Under the pieces are notes generated by a model. It was not told where the DNA came from and ran no database searches. It saw only the letters and a program-made list of their open reading frames with translations. The position numbers and the translations under genes are program-made. A stretch of 64,000 nucleotides of DNA from Leptolyngbya sp. NIES-3755 (GTDB taxonomy: Bacteria; Cyanobacteriota; Cyanobacteriia; Leptolyngbyales; Leptolyngbyaceae): positions 4,287,030 through 4,351,029 of the forward strand of contig AP017308.1 of assembly GCA_001548435.1 (NCBI GenBank). Reading direction: 5' to 3'. This document shows, in pieces, positions 56,341 to 64,000 of the stretch (positions within the stretch are counted from its first letter, which is position 1; each line of letters begins with the position of its first letter).

Positions 56341-57765
56341 ATGCCGTCTCGTCCTTACTTGTTCTACGGTTTAACCAATAGTGTTTGTTCCAAATGTCTC
56401 ACCAAAGTTGAAGCGAAAATTATCTTTCAGAACGATCGAGTTTATCTGGTCAAACACTGCATGATTCACGGGCGCGAAGAGGTTCTGATTGCAGATGACA
56501 TTGAGTACTACAAACAGTGCCAGGAATTTATCAAGCCTGGAGACATGCCGCGAAAGTTCAACACTCCGATTAGTCGAGGCTGTCCTTACGATTGCGGATT
56601 GTGTCCAGACCATGAGCAGCATAGTTGTTTAACACTGGTTGAAGTCAGCGATAGATGTAATCTTTCTTGTCCAATTTGCTATGCAGACTCTGGAGTCGAA
56701 GAACTCTCCCACTCGAACTATCCGAGACGCGATCGCAGTTTAGCTGTGATCGAACAAATGCTGGATAATATTGTTGCAAACGAAGGTGAACCCGATGTGG
56801 TGCAAATCAGCGGAGGTGAACCCACAATCCATCCTGAGTTCTTTGAAATTCTCAACATTGCAAAGACTAAACCGATCAAGCATTTGATGATCAATACTAA
56901 CGGCATCAAGATCGCTCAAGATCGGGAATTTTGCAAGCGATTGAGCGATTATATGCCTGGAATTGAAGTCTATTTGCAGTTCGATAGCTTTGAAGAGAAA
57001 GCACTGCGAGAATTGCGAGGAGCGGATTTACGGAACATTCGGAAAAAAGCGATCGCGAATCTCAACGAATTCGGAATCTCTACAACATTAGTCGCAACTA
57101 TCAAAAAAGGATTGAATGATCACGAGATTGGTCGAATTATCGAATACGGATTGCAACAGAAGTGCGTTCGAGGAGTGACATTTCAGCCGATTCAAGCAGC
57201 GGGACGATTAGAGAACTATGATCCGAAACGCGATCGATACACTTTAACCGAAGTTCGCCGCGCTATTCTCGAACAAAGTCCACACTTCCAGCCTAAAGAT
57301 CTGCTCCCAGTTCCTTGTCATCCTGATTGTTTAACAATGGCTTATGCACTTAAGATCAATGGAAAAGTTATTCCACTAACAGGTTTACTTGATCCAACTG
57401 CCTTTCTCGATGTAATGCCAAACTCGGTGTTGTATGAGCAAAACGAAGACCTGAAACAGAAGATTTTTAAGCTATTCTCGACCAATCATTCTCCAGTTTC
57501 TTCAGCAACGACTTTGAAGCAACTTCTGTGTTGTTTACCAATGCTTCCGGTTCCAGCAGGAATCACTTACGAGAATGTATTTCGAGTGATCATTATGCAG
57601 TTTCTTGATCCGTTTAACTTTGATGTGCGATCGGTAAAGCGATCGTGTATTCACATTGCTGATCCCGATGGTCGCATCATTCCCTTTGATACTTACAATA
57701 TGTTCTACCGACCAGGCAGCGAAGGACATCATCTTGTGTCTAAACCGCCTGCATCTGTGAGTTAG
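56341..57765 (+). CDS. Radical SAM protein of the Tes/MJ0619-like type
   Basis: A 474-aa enzyme. The N-terminal part has a zinc-like C-S-K-C-L and VYLVKHCMIHGREEVL, then GCPYDCGLCPDHEQHSC. The radical SAM cluster motif is CNLSCPICYADSG (C-x3-C-x2-C), followed by VVQISGGEPTIHPEF. This N-terminal build (C-x2-C, H-C-x-x-H-G, C-x3-C-x2-C) is that of the family including tetraether synthase, which joins lipid tails by C-C bonds. With the Lgt paralogue directly upstream, a lipid-modifying role is a reasonable inference; the true substrate is unknown. Confidence 0.8.
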   Translation: MPSRPYLFYGLTNSVCSKCLTKVEAKIIFQNDRVYLVKHCMIHGREEVLIADDIEYYKQCQEFIKPGDMPRKFNTPISRGCPYDCGLCPDHEQHSCLTLVEVSDRCNLSCPICYADSGVEELSHSNYPRRDRSLAVIEQMLDNIVANEGEPDVVQISGGEPTIHPEFFEILNIAKTKPIKHLMINTNGIKIAQDREFCKRLSDYMPGIEVYLQFDSFEEKALRELRGADLRNIRKKAIANLNEFGISTTLVATIKKGLNDHEIGRIIEYGLQQKCVRGVTFQPIQAAGRLENYDPKRDRYTLTEVRRAILEQSPHFQPKDLLPVPCHPDCLTMAYALKINGKVIPLTGLLDPTAFLDVMPNSVLYEQNEDLKQKIFKLFSTNHSPVSSATTLKQLLCCLPMLPVPAGITYENVFRVIIMQFLDPFNFDVRSVKRSCIHIADPDGRIIPFDTYNMFYRPGSEGHHLVSKPPASVS

Positions 57766-57778
57766 AAGGAGCGATCGA

Positions 57779-58117
57779 GTGTCTCAATCAAATGAATGGC
57801 AAGGAATCATCCGTGGAATTCTATTGGCGATTCTGTTAGCAATTGCGACTGCTGCGATCGCGTTCCTTTTAGCCGCCGCCTTGCAAATGCTAAGAATTCC
57901 TCCAACTGCAAATTGGGCGTATAACATAGGACTTCTACTAAATTTGACAGTCTATTTTATCGGTCTCACACAACTGCTGTACATTATTCCGCTACTCATC
58001 GTTTTCTGGAGACAGAGAAGATTTGCACTGCTGAAAGGCTTGACCATCGGTGCAGTCATCATTGCACTGCTTAACTTTGGTTGCTTCCTTTACGTATCCA
58101 GTCTGTTTGGAGTTTAG
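57779..58117 (+). CDS. Small polytopic membrane protein, 112 aa
   Basis: A 112-aa protein with three or four TM helices (GILLAILLAIATAAIAFLLA, LLLNLTVYFIGLTQLLYIIP, GLTIGAVIIALLNFGCFLYV). GAAGGAGCGATCGAG precedes its GTG start, 14 bases after the radical SAM stop, so it belongs to the Lgt/radical SAM unit. No family was recognised. Confidence 0.65.
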   Translation: MSQSNEWQGIIRGILLAILLAIATAAIAFLLAAALQMLRIPPTANWAYNIGLLLNLTVYFIGLTQLLYIIPLLIVFWRQRRFALLKGLTIGAVIIALLNFGCFLYVSSLFGV

Positions 58118-58124
58118 ATAGCGT

Positions 58125-58952
58125 TTATCGCTTCTTCGCAATCTGATAGGCTGCAAGATTGAAAAGCTGAAGTTTACCGTCGAATTGTTGCTTGATCGTA
58201 TTCTTCAATCCAGCCAGCAAAGCTTCTCGCGTCGTCGGCTCTAATGCAATATACTGTGAACCGCTGCTTAGAAAAGATAGATAAAGATCAACATCGTACG
58301 TGCGTTCACACTCGATCGCTTCTTGCACCGGAGCCGCGAACAATCCCGAATCACTGATCAATTTTCCTAACCCTTGCAAGATCTCTTCCTGAGTTTCTTT
58401 GCCTTCGTACTTCGGTGCGATCGACGGTGCAATCTCTTGATACACCTGATCCAGCACTTGATAAATTTCGTAAGTCGGCTCTAGTGACATATTCCAGAGC
58501 AACACTAAAGCACCATTGTTGTGTAATGCTTCAGATGCTTTGACGTACTTAATATCGGATGAGATCCAGTGCCAAGCATTTGCAGCGAGAACGATTTGAA
58601 ACTTTCTGGGTTCAACTTGCCATTCTTCAAACGTTTGAGGAATAACTTTGACATTCGGATAGTCCGAGCAATTTCGCTCTGCTAATCGACAGAATTCTAA
58701 ATTTGGCTCAACCGCATCAATGCGATATCCCAATCGCGCAAAATCGACTGTAGCCACACCCGAACCACAGCCGACTTCTAGAATTCTTGATTGAGGCGCT
58801 AACTGGGCAACTTCGACGACTCGCTGAATTAATCGTTTTGGATAACGGGGTCTAGCTCGATCGTAGGCTTCGACAACCGGAGAATACCAAACCTTTCGCT
58901 GCTCCAAATCCTTTTTCGAGTACTCGTTGAGAACTTCTACCCAGTTTGACAT
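58125..58952 (-). CDS. Class I SAM-dependent methyltransferase
   Basis: A 275-aa Methyltransf_11/25-type enzyme. Motif I is ILEVGCGSGVATVDFARLG, the acidic residue is in IDAVEPNLEF, and FQIVLAANAWHWI is motif II. The A-x-A-W-H-W signature is typical of the trans-aconitate/Methyltransf_11 branch acting on small molecules. The substrate is unknown. It lies 3 bases downstream of crtW on the same strand, so co-transcription is expected. Confidence 0.85.
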   Translation of the reverse strand: MSNWVEVLNEYSKKDLEQRKVWYSPVVEAYDRARPRYPKRLIQRVVEVAQLAPQSRILEVGCGSGVATVDFARLGYRIDAVEPNLEFCRLAERNCSDYPNVKVIPQTFEEWQVEPRKFQIVLAANAWHWISSDIKYVKASEALHNNGALVLLWNMSLEPTYEIYQVLDQVYQEIAPSIAPKYEGKETQEEILQGLGKLISDSGLFAAPVQEAIECERTYDVDLYLSFLSSGSQYIALEPTTREALLAGLKNTIKQQFDGKLQLFNLAAYQIAKKR

Positions 58953-58955
58953 GGC

Positions 58956-59822
58956 TTAGTATTTCCCTTGTAATCGCCGTTGATGCAGTTCAGGAAGTTG
59001 CCACCAAGCTAGATCCGGACGCTCGTGGTGTTCTAAATGATAGCCGAAGTGATAGCAGCTAAGAAACGACCAGAACGGCGACCAGTTCGTAGTTTGAGCA
59101 CGACTCTCGTTTTGATATCCCTCAATCGGCTCACGATGCGGTAGGAAAGTTCCGAAAAAGAATAACTGTACAGAACTTGCGATCGAAGGAATCATCCAAA
59201 ACAAAGTCAAGTTCATTTCAGAAACGTGAAACACTCGGTGCATGATATGAAACATCGCAACTAGACCGATAATTCGAGTCCAACTCCAATACCGCACCAT
59301 GAAATAGGAATACCAAGAAAAGAAATTTTTATCCTTGCCGTTGTGGAAATCAGGATCAAGTTCGGAAGCTGGATGAGCATGATGCTCCCAATGCGTCCGA
59401 ATCATTTCTTTCAATGAAAATAGCGCATAAACTCGAAGCGCAAGTGAACCAATAAAATCATTGAGTTTACGATTGCTAGGAGAAACAGCACCGTGCATTG
59501 CATCGTGAGCCGTAATGAATAATCCTGTGTATAAAAATGTTTGTAGTGCGATCGCAATCACTCGAACAAAAATCGGAATTTGATCGATATCTGCCGTGAG
59601 CAATATTAGAAGACTTGCAGCCCAAGTTCCGATCACCGTCAGCGCGACAAAAACACCACGATCGACATGAATTCCAGAATCTTGAGCAGGATGAATCGGG
59701 GCGGAACGGAAAGAAACCACAGGATAACTCCACAAACATTCAGAATGAGCGGCAAGTTTCAACACAAGTTCAACAGATGCTGCTTCTACACGGATTCGGT
59801 AACGCTTTACAAATATTAACAT
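58956..59822 (-). CDS. crtW: Beta-carotene ketolase CrtW
   Basis: A 288-aa di-iron membrane oxygenase that adds 4-keto groups to beta-carotene or zeaxanthin (echinenone, canthaxanthin). The His motifs are clear: FITAHDAMHGAVSP, RTHWEHHAHPASELDPDFHN, and FGTFLPHREP...FWSFLSCYHFGYHLEHHERPD near the C terminus (given in part). Four or so TM helices separate them. It matches the cyanobacterial CrtW type and not CrtO. An N-terminal extension of about 50 residues before the first helix is longer than usual, so a later start is possible. Echinenone is also the pigment of orange carotenoid protein. Confidence 0.9.
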   Translation of the reverse strand: MLIFVKRYRIRVEAASVELVLKLAAHSECLWSYPVVSFRSAPIHPAQDSGIHVDRGVFVALTVIGTWAASLLILLTADIDQIPIFVRVIAIALQTFLYTGLFITAHDAMHGAVSPSNRKLNDFIGSLALRVYALFSLKEMIRTHWEHHAHPASELDPDFHNGKDKNFFSWYSYFMVRYWSWTRIIGLVAMFHIMHRVFHVSEMNLTLFWMIPSIASSVQLFFFGTFLPHREPIEGYQNESRAQTTNWSPFWSFLSCYHFGYHLEHHERPDLAWWQLPELHQRRLQGKY

Positions 59823-60106
59823 CTATAAGCCCGGTTGTAGAACTTAATCCAGGGAGAATCAAGCTTAACAGTACACAGAGAAAATGAAGAAACAGCATGA
59901 AAATTGCATAATCGACAGCTTAGAAACTAAACGGTTGAATTCTATCTCTCTGTGGGGCTAAACTCTTCTCTGCCTAAAAGCTACATCTGTTTAAGCATTA
60001 AAAAACTCTGCTTATTAAGAACATAAGCTAACAAGATCTAACGCAAGTTAGACGAATTTGATACGATACCAACCACACTAAAAGAATGCTTTAATTCATC
60101 GGTATC

Positions 60107-60928
60107 ATGGCTCCTACAGTTATTATTACAGGCGCGTCTCAAGGAATTGGAAAAGCAACTGCCAAACGGTTTGCTGAAAATGGCTATAACTTAGTGCTGG
60201 CTTCTCGAACGGTCGATCGCTTAAACGAGACTGCTGAGGAATTAAAGTCGATCGCGCCACGAGTGACGGCAATTCCCACCGATACGAGAGATGCAAATCA
60301 AGTGAAAACGATGATCGATCGAGCAGTTTCGGAGTACGGTTCGATCGATGTTTTAGTCAATAATGCAGGGATTTATATCTCTGGTCCTGCGGATAGCTTT
60401 TCGCTAGAGGATTGGCATACCGTCATCGATACAAATCTTTGGGGTTATATTCATACGATTCATGCCCTGTTGCCGCATTTCATTTCTCAAGGTCGCGGCA
60501 TGATTGTGAATGTCGTTTCATCCGGTGGTAAAGTTCCGATTCCGTATCTTGTACCGTATACGACGAGTAAATTTGGTCTTGCTGGACTCACTCAAAGTTT
60601 GCAGTCTGAGTTATCACCGAAAGGCATTACCGTTTGTGGGATTTACCCGAATTTGATCAACAGCGATTTTATGGAGCGGGCGATCTTTCGGGGTAAAGAT
60701 GAAGAAGATGCGATCGCACGTCGGAAACAATTAGAGCAAGTCTTGAGCGTTCCGGTGGTAGAAAAGCCTGATGACGTGGCGAAATCGATTATTGATGCGG
60801 TGAAGCATAAGAAAACTGAAGTGATCGTGGGATCGGCGGGCGCTTCTGTCATTTCGCAACGGCTTTTCCCTGATATGCTTCAGTGGATTATGCGACGGAC
60901 GTTCAAAAATAGCGACAAGGATTACTAA
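60107..60928 (+). CDS. Short-chain dehydrogenase/reductase
   Basis: A 273-aa classical SDR. The cofactor motif is TGASQGIGKA, followed by NNAG in DVLVNNAGIY, and the active site has the Ser of VNVVSSGG and Y-x-x-x-K in YTTSKFGLAG. ASRTVDRLNE after strand 2 suggests NADPH. The substrate is unknown. It is divergent from crtW across a 284-bp A/T-rich region that should hold both promoters. Confidence 0.88.
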   Translation: MAPTVIITGASQGIGKATAKRFAENGYNLVLASRTVDRLNETAEELKSIAPRVTAIPTDTRDANQVKTMIDRAVSEYGSIDVLVNNAGIYISGPADSFSLEDWHTVIDTNLWGYIHTIHALLPHFISQGRGMIVNVVSSGGKVPIPYLVPYTTSKFGLAGLTQSLQSELSPKGITVCGIYPNLINSDFMERAIFRGKDEEDAIARRKQLEQVLSVPVVEKPDDVAKSIIDAVKHKKTEVIVGSAGASVISQRLFPDMLQWIMRRTFKNSDKDY

Positions 60929-60953
60929 TATAGTCTGGAATGTGTAGGTCGAT

Positions 60954-61376
60954 CTAAGCCGCAAATTCTGGCTCACTCACTTTCCAACCCGTCACCTGCG
61001 AAACCAGATCGATCAAATCACTAGGCGGATATGGTTTCGCCAAAAACTTCTGAAATCCACAATTCATCGCCCGTTCCTGAGTTTCCACCGCCACCCAAGC
61101 CGAAACCGCGATCGCTGGAACCTCTCCCCCTTGATTAGGCGGCAAATTCCGAACCTGGCGAATCAAATCAAATCCATCGACAAAAGGCATTGCGAGATCT
61201 GCAATCAAAATGTGCGGTAGCGAACTAATCGCTTGTAGAGCTTGGGCGGCAGACATTGTAGCAGTCACATCAATTCCGTGAATCTCAAGCACTGTCGTCA
61301 TCAGAATGACCGAATCTAAATCGTCGTCTACAACTAACGCTCGAAGCGGCTGCTGGCTTGAAATTTGCTGAATCAT
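60954..61376 (-). CDS. Stand-alone CheY-like response regulator
   Basis: A 140-aa receiver without output domain. It has the acidic pair in LVVDDDLDSVIL, the phospho-acceptor Asp in ILIADLAMPFVDGF, Ser in AIAVSAW and Lys in KFLAKPYPPSDL. It may be a partner of the divergent histidine kinase at 61662 (285 bp away). The end overlaps no gene; the SDR ends 25 bases away on the other strand. Confidence 0.87.
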   Translation of the reverse strand: MIQQISSQQPLRALVVDDDLDSVILMTTVLEIHGIDVTATMSAAQALQAISSLPHILIADLAMPFVDGFDLIRQVRNLPPNQGGEVPAIAVSAWVAVETQERAMNCGFQKFLAKPYPPSDLIDLVSQVTGWKVSEPEFAA

Positions 61377-61661
61377 AATGCCTTACCACGCATCCTTGCA
61401 CTATTAATAGCTGATCTTCAGGAAGAAATAAAGAAAATCTTAAGATATCTCATAATTTCGTAAAACCGCGATCCGTAGAATAAAATGCTTACTTCAGAAC
61501 AGATTAAAAATTTGTAATATTCAGAGCAAAAAACAGCCGAATCGTTAAAATGTTAATAGTTTCTTAATAATCCGAGATAAACTCGAAACATCGATCGCAC
61601 TCTTGATTTAAACTTTGAGCTTTGTTCCGAACGTTCCTCTTAATGTCTCAAGGACAGTTCT

Positions 61662-63704
61662 GTGAAAGAGTTTCCCTCAGAAACCCCCAATTGCGACATA
61701 TCTATTTCGCTCACACCTTTCGCGCCGCAATCGATTCAATTCACGCTCGATCGCTCTGGGATCATCATCAGCACGAATGACTTGTGCTTGATTCACTTGG
61801 GCTACTCCTCACAAGATCTAATCGGGCGATCGGTCTTTAGTTTAGTCCATGTTCGTGATCAGGCAAGGTTACACAGCGCACTAATTGACAGAGTTCAATC
61901 TCCGTTCTTATTTTCACTGCTGCGGGCGGACGGGCAGAGCTTAGATGTTGTGCTTGAGATTGATTCGTTTGAGGATGCTGATCACGTTACATTTCTGATC
62001 TTTACATGCAGAATTTCTACTTCTCAGCACACTTCATTTCCTGAGCAAACTGAATTAGAAGCTCTACAGTATCAAAGGACTCGTGAACAACTCATTAGCG
62101 CGATCGCTCAACGCATTCGAGCTTCGCTTGATTTGAATACGATTTTGAATTGCACCGTTGAAGAAGTTCGAGAATTTCTCAATACCGATCGCGTTTTAAT
62201 CTATCGCTTTGAGGCAGATTGGAGTGGTACGATCGCGGTTGAATCTGTAAATCCGCCTTGGAATCCAATCTTAGGTAAAAACTTTCAAGATCCCTGCTTT
62301 CCAGCAACTTATATCCAGCAGTATTATCAGGGTCGAATTCAAGCGATTCGTAACATTAACGAGGCAGAGGTGCATCCGTGTTACAAAAATCTGCTGGCTT
62401 CACTCCAAGTTCGAGCAAATTTAGTCGTTCCGATCGTGTCTGAAATGGGACTGTGGGGATTGCTAATTGCTCAACACTGTCGGGAAGATCGTCAATGGTT
62501 CGATTCTACGATCGACCTTCTAAAACAATTAGCGACACAGGTAGGCTTTGCCGTTCAACATGCAGAATTGTTAAAGCGTGTTCAAGATATGAATGTTCAC
62601 TTAGAGCTTCAAGTCCAAGAACGAACTCGCAAACTACAGCAAATTCTCGACTTTGAAAAACTAGCAAGAAGAATCACCGAGAAGGTTCGCGATACCTTAG
62701 ACGAGAATCAAATTTTAATATCAGTCACAGAGGAACTTACACAGGTTTTAGACCTAGAACTAGCGCTAGTCGAACTCTATGACGATTCAAATTTTGTCGC
62801 ACCCCATGACATCGATATCACTCGATTAGCTTGTCCGATCGTGGATGATCAAGGAATTTTAGGCAATCTTTGGCTGGTTCGGAATCGATTGTTTGAGCAA
62901 GACGAGATTGATTTTGTGCAGCAGATTGCCAATCAATGTGCGATCGCAATTCGACAGGCTCGCCTCTATCAAGCCGTTCAAACCGAAGTACAGGGTTTAG
63001 AGCGATTAATCCAACTCAAAGATGAATTCCTGACAAGCATTACTCACGAACTTCGCACTCCGATTAGTAGCATTTCTCTAGCAGCCCAGACTTTACGGAA
63101 AGTGCTAGATCTCAAAGGATCGCTCTCTTCGGACAATCCGACTGTGATTCGCACGATCGAGATTTTAGAACGAGAATGCCAACGCGAGATTCGATTGATT
63201 GATAACTTACTTACTTTGTCTTACTTAGATGCAGGTGAAGCGATCAATCCAATCAAAGTGAATCTGAATGTTTGGCTTCCTCGTGCGGTTGCTCCTTTTC
63301 GCGATCGCACTCTCACCCGCCAGCAAAGATTTTCGCTCAATCTCGCTCAGCAGCTTCCCCTTTTAGAAACTGATCTTACTTATCTAGAGCGAATCTTAGT
63401 AGAACTGCTCAACAATGCTTACAAATACACCCCCGCCGACGGTGAAATTCTTGTCTCTGCAACCACGATCGAGGATCAATTACATCTCTGTGTGAGCAAT
63501 TCCAGCCAAGAAATGTCTCCCGAAGAGTTAGAGCGAATTTTTGACAAGTTCTACCGACTTCCCGATCGAGATATTTGGGAAGCCAGCGGTGCAGGATTAG
63601 GACTTGCCGTAGTGAAGAAATTAACAGAACGATTGGGAGCGTCGATCGCAGTGGAAAGCAATCGCGATCGGACTGCTTTCACACTGATCTTTAACCAAGT
63701 TTAG
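61662..63704 (+). CDS. PAS-GAF-GAF histidine kinase
   Basis: A 680-aa cytosolic sensor kinase. A PAS domain (about 20-120, RSGIIISTNDLCLIHLGYSS) is followed by a GAF domain (about 150-300) of the phytochrome-like type with NTDRVLIYRFEADWSGTIAV and VPIVSEMGLWGLLIAQHC. A coiled coil and a second, shorter GAF (about 355-455) precede the HisKA domain with H-box SITHELRTPISSISLA and the ATPase domain (LLNNAYKYTPADGE, GAGLGLAVVKKL). The chromophore Cys of CBCRs is not evident in the first GAF, where the region reads NEAEVHPCYKNLL; that Cys-Tyr could be examined. It starts with GTG 61662. Confidence 0.88.
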   Translation: MKEFPSETPNCDISISLTPFAPQSIQFTLDRSGIIISTNDLCLIHLGYSSQDLIGRSVFSLVHVRDQARLHSALIDRVQSPFLFSLLRADGQSLDVVLEIDSFEDADHVTFLIFTCRISTSQHTSFPEQTELEALQYQRTREQLISAIAQRIRASLDLNTILNCTVEEVREFLNTDRVLIYRFEADWSGTIAVESVNPPWNPILGKNFQDPCFPATYIQQYYQGRIQAIRNINEAEVHPCYKNLLASLQVRANLVVPIVSEMGLWGLLIAQHCREDRQWFDSTIDLLKQLATQVGFAVQHAELLKRVQDMNVHLELQVQERTRKLQQILDFEKLARRITEKVRDTLDENQILISVTEELTQVLDLELALVELYDDSNFVAPHDIDITRLACPIVDDQGILGNLWLVRNRLFEQDEIDFVQQIANQCAIAIRQARLYQAVQTEVQGLERLIQLKDEFLTSITHELRTPISSISLAAQTLRKVLDLKGSLSSDNPTVIRTIEILERECQREIRLIDNLLTLSYLDAGEAINPIKVNLNVWLPRAVAPFRDRTLTRQQRFSLNLAQQLPLLETDLTYLERILVELLNNAYKYTPADGEILVSATTIEDQLHLCVSNSSQEMSPEELERIFDKFYRLPDRDIWEASGAGLGLAVVKKLTERLGASIAVESNRDRTAFTLIFNQV

Positions 63705-64000
63705 AGCTTCAGGTCCGGCGGCAGAATGACTCGATCGATGACATGAATTACACCATTGCTCCCACTAATATCGGCAGTGACAACATTCGCATTGTTCACC
63801 CTAATTCTTTGATTCCGCACCTGAACCGCAACTGGGTTTCCTTCAACCGTTGCAACCTGTCCTGAACGCAGATCTTTCGATAGCACATTGCCAGCAACCA
63901 CATGATAGGTAAGGATCTTCCGCAACGTTTCTCGATTCTCAGGCAGGAGCAGTTTTTCTAATGTTCCTTGTGGAAGTGCCGCAAACGCTTCATTGGTAGG
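63701..64000 (-). CDS. Fasciclin (FAS1) domain protein (N terminus outside window)
   Basis: The C-terminal 99 residues of a FAS1 domain protein, a secreted or surface adhesion-type fold. PTNEAFAALPQGTLEKLLLP, then ILTYHVVAGNVLSKDL and the terminal GVIHVIDRVILPP are the typical FAS1 H1/H2 blocks. The frame is open to the right edge, so the start lies outside the window. Its stop overlaps the kinase stop by 4 bases on the opposite strand. Confidence 0.88.
   Translation of the reverse strand, partial: PTNEAFAALPQGTLEKLLLPENRETLRKILTYHVVAGNVLSKDLRSGQVATVEGNPVAVQVRNQRIRVNNANVVTADISGSNGVIHVIDRVILPPDLKL

Noticed and set aside
1-64000. Frequent GCGATCGC octamers as possible binding sites
   Set aside because: This is the genome-wide HIP1 sequence of cyanobacteria and carries no local meaning here beyond the taxonomic hint.

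Overview
The window reads as a chromosomal segment of a cyanobacterium, probably a filamentous Leptolyngbya-like one. The pointers are very frequent GCGATCGC (HIP1) octamers, a ferrochelatase with a light-harvesting-like C-terminal helix, DevA/DevC-type exporter genes, a CrtW carotenoid ketolase, a Nif11-type peptide gene, and a cluster of TTTTCCACA DnaA boxes directly upstream of dnaN, which is the usual cyanobacterial oriC arrangement. No rRNA and no CRISPR array was seen.

Layout. (1) 1-8.2 kb: dprA (cut by the window edge), a receiver-kinase hybrid, hemH, a resident tyrosine recombinase, a methyltransferase, and a DevA/DevC-type exporter pair. (2) 8.3-29.3 kb: a membrane and metal-handling neighbourhood. 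Three P1B-type ATPase-like genes (one with its catalytic motifs lost) and one soluble protein all start with the same small ferredoxin-like domain carrying a Y-Q-(I/V)-(I/V)-H...G-R-x-R-x-R signature (HMA-like, of the type recently called CoBaHMA). Among them lie a CAX Ca2+/H+ antiporter, an NRAMP-like transporter, a YtaF/MntP-like protein, two DUF1345 membrane proteins, a DUF5132-like protein, an ArsA/Get3-like ATPase with a damaged P-loop, a ParB-methyltransferase fusion with a damaged catalytic domain, a formylglycine-generating-enzyme-like protein and a Nif11-like peptide. (3) 29.4-32.3 kb: a Usp-like gene, the putative oriC, dnaN and a Uma2 nuclease gene. (4) 32,351-51,268: an integrative element of about 18.87 kb bounded by a perfect 51-bp direct repeat, which is the 3' part of tRNA-His(GUG). 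(5) 51.3-64 kb: DUF4359 protein, a GT87-like membrane glycosyltransferase, a transketolase-like enzyme, an Lgt paralogue next to a Tes-like radical SAM enzyme, a CrtW ketolase, an SDR, a response regulator, a multidomain histidine kinase and the end of a fasciclin-domain gene.

The integrated element is the most unusual part. At its left end is a leftward operon with ATG/TGA overlaps: a small protein, a TOPRIM/SF2 helicase replication protein, a 57-aa protein, an excisionase-like protein and the integrase. Its middle holds a Uma2 nuclease, ribbon-helix-helix regulators with repeated operator-like sites, a structured RNA-like stretch, and a rightward operon encoding mostly small proteins, an actin-like ParM with a small ATG/TGA-coupled partner, several membrane proteins and a TraG/FtsK-like ATPase with an atypical P-loop. 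Five genes of that operon are each preceded by the same kind of leader: stem-loop, C/A-rich linker, GAGG, about ten bases, ATG. The operon ends in a dense array of CCCGTGGCA repeats framed by a perfect 18-bp inverted repeat. At the right end lie a Dam-type methyltransferase, a second short recombinase and a phage TerS-like protein, but no capsid, portal or large terminase gene. The combination of replication, segregation, excision and perhaps packaging functions suggests an integrated plasmid-like or phage-satellite-like element of a kind I do not recognise.
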